A stretch of DNA of 64,000 nucleotides from Chitinophaga tropicalis (lineage in GTDB: Bacteria; Bacteroidota; Bacteroidia; Chitinophagales; Chitinophagaceae). Below are positions 54,516 through 61,270 of the stretch, piece after piece. The stretch lies in NCBI RefSeq assembly GCF_009758205.1, contig NZ_WRXN01000012.1:186001-250000 (forward strand), written 5' to 3'. The position numbers and the translations under genes were made by a program. Every line of letters begins with the position of its first letter. The first letter of the stretch is position 1. The notes under the pieces were generated by a model, which saw only the letters and a program-made list of their open reading frames with translations, was not told the DNA's origin and made no database searches.

Positions 54516-55358
54516 TTAATCGCAACAACCGGGTGCGCAACAAGCTGATGCCTGTGGTTTTTCAGCGTAAACGGTAATACTATAGATCCCTGTATTGCTG
54601 TTCCTGAACTGGCTTATTTCATTCTGTGGCAGGTAGTTTGACAGAATATCGTCCGGTATAAAAATGGCTTTCTCTTTCTGTAAAGTGATATTGACAAATC
54701 CGTTACTGTTTATCAGCTCCAGGTATGATTTTTTCTGAATGGCGCCAGATACACAGCCTGCATACATTTCCGCAGCCTGCTGAATGATAGGAGGCAGATC
54801 TCCTTCCAGTACGATATCCGAAATACTGAAATGCCCACCGGGTTTCAATACCCGGAAAACCTCTTTGAGAACACCATCTTTATTGGGTACCAGGTTTAAT
54901 ACACAGTTGCTTACTATCACATCTGCAACATTAGCCGTTACAGGCATCTTTTCAATATCTCCCTGCCGGAATTCGACGTTGTTATAATTTAACTTTTCTG
55001 CATTGGCACGAGCTTTTTCAATCATAGCAGGGGTAAAGTCTATACCAATGACCTTTCCTGTCTCCCCTGTTTCCTGACGGGCAATGAAACAGTCATTGCC
55101 AGCACCGGAGCCCAGGTCTATTACGGTGTCTCCCTTTTTAATCCGGGCAAACTGAGTAGGCAGGCCACAACCTAATCCGAGATCAGCGTCAGGGTTATAG
55201 CCTTCCATCTTTGAATAATCTTCACTCATAATGTTATACACCTCTGCTGAGCAGCAGCCGGAACCACAGCAGGAAGCCTGGTTGGTTTCTTTGTCCTGTA
55301 AAGCAATTTCACTGTATTTCTGTTTTACAAGTTCTTTCAGTTCCTGATCGGTAGACAT
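54516..55358 (-). CDS. arsM: Arsenite S-adenosylmethionine methyltransferase
   Basis: 280 residues. Methylates As(III) to volatile or exported forms. The SAM site is LGSGAGNDCFIA, with later ISDIVLEGDLPP. Arsenic-binding cysteines of the family are visible in SNCVLNLVP and AGCVSGA. Extra cysteine clusters occur at both ends: ASCCGSGCCS (about 28-37) and SACCAPGCCD at the C-terminus, which may deliver or trap arsenic. Second gene of the operon. Confidence 0.93.
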   Translation of the reverse strand: MSTDQELKELVKQKYSEIALQDKETNQASCCGSGCCSAEVYNIMSEDYSKMEGYNPDADLGLGCGLPTQFARIKKGDTVIDLGSGAGNDCFIARQETGETGKVIGIDFTPAMIEKARANAEKLNYNNVEFRQGDIEKMPVTANVADVIVSNCVLNLVPNKDGVLKEVFRVLKPGGHFSISDIVLEGDLPPIIQQAAEMYAGCVSGAIQKKSYLELINSNGFVNITLQKEKAIFIPDDILSNYLPQNEISQFRNSNTGIYSITVYAEKPQASACCAPGCCD

Positions 55359-55380
55359 AAAAGAGAGTTTTAATTATTAA

Positions 55381-55396
55381 ATCGCAATATTGCGAT
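55381..55396. promoter_or_regulatory. Palindromic operator between arsR and arsM
   Basis: ATCGCAATATTGCGAT is a perfect 16-bp palindrome, just downstream of the arsM start and upstream in transcription of it. ArsR-type operators are typically such palindromes. Confidence 0.6.
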
Positions 55397-55414
55397 ATAT
55401 TAAAGCAAAAAAAA

Positions 55415-55744
55415 TCAACAACAGTTGTTATCGATAGTTACATTTTTAAAGAAGCTGTTGAACAGTTCTTTATACTTCAGCCATACTTTAGGATCGATAC
55501 AATAACAAACGCTCGGCCCATCAATTGTTCCCTGAATAATACCGGCATTCTTCAATTCTTTAAGATGTTGGGAGGTTGTTGCCTGGGCCAGTCCCAGTTC
55601 ATCGACAATATCCCCGCATACACAGGCATTTTTCTTAACCAGGTACTGCAATATTGCAATCCGGGCAGGGTGAGCCAGCGCCTTAGCCATTGAAGCCAGT
55701 TCATTCTGTTGTTCTGTAAATAGTTCAGTTTTTGTAGCTCCCAT
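55415..55744 (-). CDS. arsR: ArsR-family arsenic-responsive repressor
   Basis: 109 residues, winged helix: [27 protein letters not shown] then the recognition helix [17 protein letters not shown]. The metal site of ArsR, Cys-x-Cys, is at ACVCGD, with further cysteines in SVCYCIDP. Arsenite binding would release it from the operators found on both sides of the gene. First gene of the operon. Confidence 0.92.
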   Translation of the reverse strand: MGATKTELFTEQQNELASMAKALAHPARIAILQYLVKKNACVCGDIVDELGLAQATTSQHLKELKNAGIIQGTIDGPSVCYCIDPKVWLKYKELFNSFFKNVTIDNNCC

Positions 55745-55757
55745 ACCTTAAATTCCC

Positions 55758-55773
55758 ATCGCAATATTACGAT
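55758..55773. promoter_or_regulatory. Operator upstream of arsR
   Basis: ATCGCAATATTACGAT differs by one base from the perfect palindrome at 55381. It is 14 bases before the arsR start, so binding would block the promoter. Confidence 0.6.
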
Positions 55774-55835
55774 ATATAATTCAATCTCAAAAAAAACACT
55801 TCAAATTTCTTAAAATATTTTCCTGCTTTTTGGAA

Positions 55836-55856
55836 GGTATCGCAAAATGCGATACC
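55836..55856. promoter_or_regulatory. Third ArsR-like palindrome
   Basis: GGTATCGCAAAATGCGATACC, stem GGTATCGCA/TGCGATACC. It lies 92 bases upstream of arsR, inside a 36-codon minus-strand frame (55787-55897) that I regard as doubtful. Confidence 0.5.
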
Positions 55857-55964
55857 AGGTTTGCCACCAGGATCACTTCTTTTAATACTTTTCTCATAAT
55901 ATTATTAAACAACGATTTCTTCCTGTAGCTATAAAAAGAAAAAGACCGAAACCGGCCTTTAATT

Positions 55965-56225
55965 CTATGCGAGTACGTATGGCATATAAATTTTCATTAC
56001 CGCTTCTGCCATCTGCGTCATCAACTTACAGAAGAAAATAGCATCTGCCCGTTCTTCTGTAGTCCAGCTATCTGCCTGTGGGCTGGTCATAGCTGTATCA
56101 ACGATCTCCTGCATAACTCTTCTCACATCTTCAATATCATCATAACATGACAAAAACTGATTAATTAAATTGATGGGAGGTTGTGAAGCGTAAGTGGTGT
56201 TACTAAACAATTTTACTGTAGACAT
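55965..56225 (-). CDS. Unrecognised 86-residue protein behind a structured leader
   Basis: 86 residues from the ATG at 56225 (MSTVKLFSNTTYASQPP); a longer start at 56249 is in frame but lies in the leader next to its terminator. No signal peptide. Sequence is mainly helical (IEDVRRVMQEIVDTAMTS, ERADAIFFCKLMTQMAEAVMKIYMPYV). The family is not recognised; an antitoxin, an immunity or a small regulatory protein are all possible. The leader (56226-56400) shows a promoter, an attenuator-like terminator and a leader frame. Confidence 0.6.
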   Translation of the reverse strand: MSTVKLFSNTTYASQPPINLINQFLSCYDDIEDVRRVMQEIVDTAMTSPQADSWTTEERADAIFFCKLMTQMAEAVMKIYMPYVLA

Positions 56226-56400
56226 ACTGACAATTTTTTTGGTTAACAAAAAACGTGGGATCCCTTGCCGCCTACAAAGAACCCGTTGAAAGAAGGGATG
56301 ACACGACGGACAAGGACCCCACGCAATACATTGCCTTGAGTATATCCATTACAGTGCTTGTCTGAACTCTTTCAACTTTTCTTTGTAGCGACTGTTTTGA
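56226..56400 (-). promoter_or_regulatory. Candidate transcription attenuator leader
   Basis: Minus-strand RNA forms GTGGGGTCC-TTGTC pairing with GGCAA-GGGATCCCAC (about 14 bp, one bulge) followed by six U (56248-56253): a strong intrinsic terminator just before the gene. In its loop, TCTTTCAAC...TTCTTTGTA (56273-56293) can instead pair with TACAAAGAA...GTTGAAAGA (56368-56387), about 18 bp, near the 5' end. The two helices compete, as in a riboswitch or leader-peptide attenuator. No known class recognised. Confidence 0.55.
56272..56349 (-). CDS. Possible leader peptide
   Basis: 25 codons starting MDILKAMYCVGS, ending in TAG inside the antiterminator arm. Translation of it would cover the 5' arm of the terminator, the layout of classical attenuation. 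No run of a single amino acid is seen, so it may be accidental. Confidence 0.2.
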   Translation of the reverse strand: MDILKAMYCVGSLSVVSSLLSTGSL

Positions 56401-56405
56401 TAAAA

Positions 56406-56437
56406 CAAAAATAACACCCCTGTTTTATCCAATCAAA
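56406..56437 (-). promoter_or_regulatory. Promoter of the attenuator leader
   Basis: Minus-strand TATTTTTG at 56406-56413 is an exact -7 match; TTTG at 56434-56437 lies 20 bases upstream as the -33 element. The start would be at about 56400, giving a leader of about 175 bases. Confidence 0.6.
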
Positions 56438-56522
56438 CACCATTCTGTTCAATCTGTATATTTTGTTCAGCCTGTTCACACAACTTTTATTACTTTTAAC
56501 CTGCAAATATTATCATTATTGA

Positions 56523-57224
56523 ATGAACCCAACAGTGAAATACAAAGGAACCTATACAGATAGCCTTGGCCCCGCAGAAGTTACAATTGAAAATGATTTT
56601 AAGACCCTGCATGTTGATATTGACGGTGTAAGATTTTCCGGCTCAGAATTTTCAGACCTGGCAATAGTTGACAAAGCAAACCATCCCCAAAAACAACTTG
56701 AAAGATTTTCGTTCTATCCAATACCAGTTTATAACACAGATACGATCCAGGAAACATTATGCAACTGTTCTTTTGAGTTTTCTATAAACCAGGTACTTAT
56801 TGACAGAAGGAAGAATACAGATATCGATGCCAGGCTTTCAGTTAACTATTCATTAGGCAAAGCACGGCCTCAACCTCAGAGTGGAATTGAATCTGAAAAA
56901 GTACAACTGACCCTATTTATAAATGAATGGCAATTCTCAGGCGAAGGAGATTTTTTCGAAGTGGCCTTTGATCAGATCAAAGCGCAGCTAACAGACAGGT
57001 ATAGCTTTAAGAATTGTTATGGTTGTTTGTACGGCGATTATTCATACATAGGACAAAGTAGCTTTGGAACAATGCAATGTTATGTAAATCAAAAAGAGGC
57101 ATATCTTAAAGTGAACAGCAAAGACGATTATATGGATTTACCAGCAGATTACAGGCAGGTACAGGAAATATACTGTTGTGATAAATTTGAAATAAGGAAA
57201 CCAGGAACCGGTTACCGTGGCTGA
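56523..57224 (+). CDS. DUF6304-like protein of unknown function
   Basis: 233 residues, no signal peptide or membrane helix; mostly beta in appearance. The stretch CYGCLYGDYSYIGQSSFGTMQCYV and the end YCCDKFEIRKPGTGYRG resemble the conserved C-terminus of a widespread bacterial family (DUF6304 as I recall it). It is divergent from the attenuator-led gene. Function is unknown; such proteins sometimes sit near toxins, but none is seen here. Confidence 0.6.
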   Translation: MNPTVKYKGTYTDSLGPAEVTIENDFKTLHVDIDGVRFSGSEFSDLAIVDKANHPQKQLERFSFYPIPVYNTDTIQETLCNCSFEFSINQVLIDRRKNTDIDARLSVNYSLGKARPQPQSGIESEKVQLTLFINEWQFSGEGDFFEVAFDQIKAQLTDRYSFKNCYGCLYGDYSYIGQSSFGTMQCYVNQKEAYLKVNSKDDYMDLPADYRQVQEIYCCDKFEIRKPGTGYRG

Positions 57225-57315
57225 TATTTATACACTGCTCATATCTGGAGAAAGCCCTCCTGCTAAAACAGTAACTTGCCTTCAGTAAAATTAAATTCAA
57301 ACTGATGCACCACCG

Positions 57316-57341
57316 TTTTCTCCAATAATTGGAAAATTTCC
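57316..57341. promoter_or_regulatory. Palindrome before the NtrC-type regulator
   Basis: TTTTCTCCAATAATTGGAAAATTTCC: overlapping inverted repeats CCAAT/ATTGG and GGAAA/TTTCC. A similar element precedes the REC-only gene at 47069-47095. Confidence 0.4.
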
Positions 57342-57364
57342 TAAATTAACATAAAATTCCATGA

Positions 57365-58723
57365 ATGCTCGATTTCAAGATTTTCATTGTTGAAGATGAC
57401 AAATGGTATGGTGGGCTTTTACATCATTACCTCAGTCAAAACCCCGATTACGATGTCACCCTTTTCGGTACGGGCAAGGAATGCCTTGCACAGTTACATC
57501 GCAAACCAGATCTCGTTACCATCGATTTTGGCCTCCCTGATATGACCGGAGAAGAGCTATACGGCAAAATAAAGCAGGCCTACCCCAATTTACCGGTTAT
57601 CATTATCAGCGCCCAGGAAAGGATCACTACAGCCGTCAACCTCTTAAAAATGGGCGCAGAAGATTATCTCATCAAAGATGAAAACACACAACAACTGCTC
57701 TGGAGAGCTATCATAAGGCTAAGGGAAAAACAATCCCTTCATAATGAAATATCCGAGCTGAAAGCTGAACTTAAAACAAAATACGACTACTCTCATTCTA
57801 TTATCGGTAAAAGCCCTGCCCTGCAGGCCGTTTTCAAGTTAATAGATAAAGCGGCCGGCTCACTCATCAACGTATCCATTGCCGGCGAGACCGGAACAGG
57901 TAAAGAACTGGTAGCAAGAGCCGTACATTACAACTCCTCCAGGAGCGGACACCCCTTCATACCTGTAAACATGGCAGCTATACCAAAAGACCTTGTGGAA
58001 AGTGAGCTGTTCGGCTATGAAAAAGGCGCATTTACCGGCGCACTCAACAGGAAATCCGGCCGTTTTGAAGAAGCAGGCAGCGGCACGCTTTTCCTGGACG
58101 AAATAGGAGAAATGGACCTGAACATACAGAGTAAACTGCTCAGAGTACTGCAGGAAAAGGAATTGACACGCCTGGGCGGCACCAGCAAGATAAAACTGGA
58201 TTTCCGGCTGGTAGTGGCTACACATAAGAACCTCTCGGAAGAAGTGAAGAAAGGTAATTTCCGGGAAGACCTTTACTACCGTATAGTTGGTCTCCCTATT
58301 AACCTTCCTCCGCTGAGAGAACGCAGAGAAGATATACTGCTGATCACCCAGCACTTTCTCACAGCCTACTGCAAGGAAAACAAGATACCGGAGGTCAGGG
58401 TCTCTCCCGCCGCCCGTGAGAAACTGCTTGATTACAGCTACCCGGGCAATGTACGTGAGCTGAAATCTGTAGTTGAACTGGCAGCTGTAATGTCAGAGAA
58501 CAATATAATAGAACCGGAAGATATTACCTTCCTTTCCGGCAACAGCCAGAATGTTGATGCTGTACTGAATACAGAACTTACCCTCCGGGAATATACCCGG
58601 CTCATTATACGGAACTATCTTAAACGCTACGATGATAACGTGCTGCTTGTAGCGGAAAAACTGGACATTGGTAAATCTACTATTTACAAAATGTTACAGA
58701 CGGGAGAAATAGAAGGCGCTTAA
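57365..58723 (+). CDS. NtrC-family sigma-54-dependent response regulator
   Basis: 452 residues: receiver domain with acidic VEDD and phospho-acceptor Asp54 (VTIDFGLPD), AAA+ domain with Walker A GETGTGKE, the sigma-54 contact loop GAFTGA (about residue 220), Walker B LFLDEIGEMD, and a Fis-type HTH at the end (NVLLVAEKLDIGKSTIYKML). It activates sigma-54 promoters by ATP hydrolysis after phosphorylation. An Hpt protein follows 20 bases later, so the phosphate may arrive through a phosphorelay. Confidence 0.93.
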   Translation: MLDFKIFIVEDDKWYGGLLHHYLSQNPDYDVTLFGTGKECLAQLHRKPDLVTIDFGLPDMTGEELYGKIKQAYPNLPVIIISAQERITTAVNLLKMGAEDYLIKDENTQQLLWRAIIRLREKQSLHNEISELKAELKTKYDYSHSIIGKSPALQAVFKLIDKAAGSLINVSIAGETGTGKELVARAVHYNSSRSGHPFIPVNMAAIPKDLVESELFGYEKGAFTGALNRKSGRFEEAGSGTLFLDEIGEMDLNIQSKLLRVLQEKELTRLGGTSKIKLDFRLVVATHKNLSEEVKKGNFREDLYYRIVGLPINLPPLRERREDILLITQHFLTAYCKENKIPEVRVSPAAREKLLDYSYPGNVRELKSVVELAAVMSENNIIEPEDITFLSGNSQNVDAVLNTELTLREYTRLIIRNYLKRYDDNVLLVAEKLDIGKSTIYKMLQTGEIEGA

Positions 58724-58743
58724 CACCTCAATTACCGGATACC

Positions 58744-59097
58744 GTGCATAAGCAATATTCTTATACATACCTGTATAAAATAGCGAACAACAGCAATTCC
58801 TTTATCAGGAAGATGATCGGCATATTCATCAGCTCACTGGATGAATATATTGCAGACCTTGACAGAGAGCGGCATAACAGGAATATGGAAGAGCTGAAAA
58901 AGACTATTCATAAAATGAAACCCAGCATACTCAACCTTGAAGTGAAAGGTGCTGCGAAAGAACTGGAATTGCTGTCAAAGCATGACAAATGGAATGCTGC
59001 AGTAGATGCCAGCGTAGTCAGGCTAGGTACAATCTTACAGAATATCAGGCCTTTGATGCAGAAAGATCTGCAGGAGTTGCCTGAGACTGACGAATAA
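58744..59097 (+). CDS. Histidine phosphotransfer (Hpt) domain protein
   Basis: 117 residues, starts at a GTG at 58744; the next ATG would remove the first helix. Four-helix bundle with phospho-acceptor His56 in TIHKMKPSILNLEV, which fits the HxxKxxxxxL pattern of Hpt domains. It would shuttle phosphate between a hybrid kinase elsewhere and the NtrC-type regulator before it. Confidence 0.82.
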   Translation: MHKQYSYTYLYKIANNSNSFIRKMIGIFISSLDEYIADLDRERHNRNMEELKKTIHKMKPSILNLEVKGAAKELELLSKHDKWNAAVDASVVRLGTILQNIRPLMQKDLQELPETDE

Positions 59098-59140
59098 AAA
59101 AAGAATTGCTTTTACCTGCGGCAAAAGCAATTCTTTTTTT
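59096..59140 (+). terminator. Strong terminator after the Hpt gene
   Basis: AAAAAAAGAATTGCTTTT pairing with its complement across a UGCG-type loop, seven T at the end. It overlaps the Hpt stop codon and could also serve the minus-strand gene at 59157. Confidence 0.9.
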
Positions 59141-59156
59141 CGAAGAAATTAAAAAT

Positions 59157-59612
59157 TTACCTGTTTGCATCACGTAATGCCTTGATCTGATCATGAGAGG
59201 CTTTTAAAGTCATCTGTTGCTCGCTGATCATTTCACGCAGGTATGCCGGCAGTTCTTCTTCATCCAGTGCCATTCTGTATGCCCGTTGCGCAGCATCTTC
59301 CCCCGCTTCGCAATTAGCCAGGATAGATTCGCGGGTACGTCCTGTAAATACGGCCTTCACATCCATCCAGGCGCGGTATATCTTACCGGCAGTAGTAGTT
59401 GAATGATCCATATCTCCACCCAATACATTTACTTCTGTTCCAAGTGCAAGACGTATTTCATGACTTTCACTGATCATAGAAGAGAACAGTGCCTTCAGGT
59501 CTGAATCTTCTGCTTTCAAATCTTCCAATGCCTTTTCATAGCCTGCAATACGGTCATTATTGATCTGTATCAGATCATTCAGTGTTTCAATGGTTTCCAG
59601 TGTTGCTTGCAT
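59157..59612 (-). CDS. PA2169-type ferritin-like (DUF2383) protein
   Basis: 151 residues from the ATG at 59612 (MQATLETIETLNDLI); a longer frame to 59792 has no family likeness and would overlap the next gene. All-helical, with NNDRIAGYEKALEDL, GKIYRAWMDVKAVFTGRTRESILANCEAGEDAA and a C-terminal REMISEQQMTLKASHDQI typical of the family. These small four-helix proteins are often stress-induced; metal binding is not established. Confidence 0.85.
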   Translation of the reverse strand: MQATLETIETLNDLIQINNDRIAGYEKALEDLKAEDSDLKALFSSMISESHEIRLALGTEVNVLGGDMDHSTTTAGKIYRAWMDVKAVFTGRTRESILANCEAGEDAAQRAYRMALDEEELPAYLREMISEQQMTLKASHDQIKALRDANR

Positions 59613-59740
59613 AAAATAAACTTTTTGGTTACCTGAACAGGCCAAAAAATTATGCCACAGCATTTCTCCTACAGGTATGAAACATATCCGTAGAAATACT
59701 AGCAAAGGAATCATCATTATGTGTAAATTAACGGACGGGC

Positions 59741-60181
59741 TCAGGTAGCGGGAACAGGGACCTTCACCGCCTGTCTTCCCAGCAGTTTCCACTGATTACC
59801 CTCTTTGGCCCATATCAGCAAAACATGCAGGTGCACATTTCCAGGTTTACCCCCGTCATTGGTTTCGGCAGTCAGGGTATGACGAACAAGAGCAGTATTG
59901 CCAACAATGGTTATTTTCTGATCTGTGAAAGCGAGAGTGATAAAATCAGAGTTACCACCTACAATGTTGGATACAAAAGCAGCTTTATCTTCTATTTTCC
60001 CACCGGAGTGACCATAGCTGAGCTTATCGTCAGTCAGTTTTTCCAGTGTTGCCTTATCAGCATCCTGCATTGCTTTTCTTAATGACTCTACCTGGTCGGC
60101 TATGGTCTTTTCGTCTTTGGTCTGGGCAAATGATAGGATAGACATGGTACAAAATGCGAGTAATAAACAATAAAGTTTCAT
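59741..60181 (-). CDS. Exported DUF4440/SnoaL-like (NTF2 fold) protein
   Basis: 146 residues, signal peptide (MKLYCLLLAFCTMSILSFAQ). NTF2-like fold: SLRKAMQDADKATLEKLTDDKLSYGHSGG over residues 33-61 and LLIWAKEGNQWKLLGRQAVKV at the end. The family covers binding proteins and small enzymes; no catalytic residues can be assigned. Confidence 0.82.
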   Translation of the reverse strand: MKLYCLLLAFCTMSILSFAQTKDEKTIADQVESLRKAMQDADKATLEKLTDDKLSYGHSGGKIEDKAAFVSNIVGGNSDFITLAFTDQKITIVGNTALVRHTLTAETNDGGKPGNVHLHVLLIWAKEGNQWKLLGRQAVKVPVPAT

Positions 60182-60227
60182 AAAGTGGTCTTATTGCTTA
60201 AATATAGGGAGAATTAAACAAAAAAAA

Positions 60228-60248
60228 AGGCTGGCCTGCGGCCAGCCT
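60228..60248 (-). terminator. Terminator of the 88-residue protein gene
   Basis: AGGCTGGCC/GGCCAGCCT, a perfect stem with a UGCG-type apex, followed by nine U on the minus strand. Confidence 0.88.
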
Positions 60249-60257
60249 GAAAAAAGC

Positions 60258-60524
60258 TTAGTTCATTGAGCTGCCATATTGCTTTCTGAAAGCCACCAGT
60301 GCTTCCTGCGTCCATTGCTGATAATCTTCCAGCTGAATACCCAGGCGCTCATCACGCTCTATCTCTTTATATTCCCGGCTATCCCAGTAACCTTTAGCCA
60401 ATGATCTCACATTATCAACAGCCACTGTTCCCGCTACACCATATTCATCAGGATAGCTTTTGTAATTGCCTGTAGCCAGTTCCTGGATAGAATGTTTAAC
60501 GCCTTCTCTGTTCTTCTTTGACAT
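60258..60524 (-). CDS. Small unrecognised protein
   Basis: 88 residues, strongly charged, no signal peptide. Ends WTQEALVAFRKQYGSSMN. It has its own terminator and clear ATG start, which argues that it is real. No family recognised; expression is probably independent of the neighbouring exported proteins. Confidence 0.65.
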   Translation of the reverse strand: MSKKNREGVKHSIQELATGNYKSYPDEYGVAGTVAVDNVRSLAKGYWDSREYKEIERDERLGIQLEDYQQWTQEALVAFRKQYGSSMN

Positions 60525-60618
60525 GGTAAAAATTTTTGGTTCAGTCTTTAAAGAACAACAATTATTCCTCCATGCCAGGAAACAGATAACTTTAACTTAT
60601 TCTTCAGATATCTTTAAG

Positions 60619-61122
60619 TTATCTTTTACCTTTCTTCTCATCAATATACCCTCCATAGGAAATAGGCTGCCTGTTAGTGCTTAATACCTGCAAAGTGGCA
60701 TAACCATTATCTGAAACCGTGAGCATCAATTGCCTGGCTTCCTGTGTATCCTGCGGTTTGATCAGGATATCCCAACCGCCTTTCTTGCGCTCTTTGGATG
60801 TATATTCAAATTTTGTCGAAGTAAATTTGATACCTCCCTGACTGGGATCTATCGGCGCCACATAAGCCCGGCCAAAATAAGGCAGATAGCTGATCACCGT
60901 GTCTGGCGATATCTTCAGATCATAGTCGGAAGTGATCTGCCTGTTAGGAGATGGCTGCATAGGCTGTACCGTCTGTACTCTGAAAACATAATTCCTGTTC
61001 TCTACCAGCTGACGTATAACCGCCTTCTTATCATTATCTTTTTTCTGCGCGTATAATCCGTTATTAAACAATAAAATAGACAGCAACAATGCTGCTATAA
61101 TACCCTTTTGACTGTTTTTCAT
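60619..61122 (-). CDS. Exported DUF4251 protein
   Basis: 167 residues, signal peptide (about 1-25, ending LYAQ). The segment VENRNYVFRVQTVQPMQPS and SDYDLKISPDTVISYLPYFGRAY are hallmarks of the DUF4251 family of Bacteroidota, as is the GGWDILIKPQDTQEARQLMLTVS end. Periplasmic, function unknown. The stop codon falls inside an AGATAACTT/AAGTTATCT hairpin (60584-60624) that may end the message. Confidence 0.82.
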   Translation of the reverse strand: MKNSQKGIIAALLLSILLFNNGLYAQKKDNDKKAVIRQLVENRNYVFRVQTVQPMQPSPNRQITSDYDLKISPDTVISYLPYFGRAYVAPIDPSQGGIKFTSTKFEYTSKERKKGGWDILIKPQDTQEARQLMLTVSDNGYATLQVLSTNRQPISYGGYIDEKKGKR

Positions 61123-61270
61123 AACCTATTTTTTTTAATTGATGAGCTAAGATCGTTCCATTTTTAGTCAACTTTGTGTTATAACATCTAAGTGCTATGT
61201 CAAGTTATGGCTTAAAAGGCGACCTTTGCGTAACTCATAGTAAATCAGCATTCACTATTAAACCACCATT

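Noticed and set aside
55787-55897. 36-codon frame upstream of arsR
   Set aside because: Contains the ArsR palindrome and has no recognisable protein feature; more likely regulatory DNA.
59613-59792. N-terminal extension of the PA2169-type protein
   Set aside because: Would overlap the DUF4440 gene; the family begins at the ATG at 59612.
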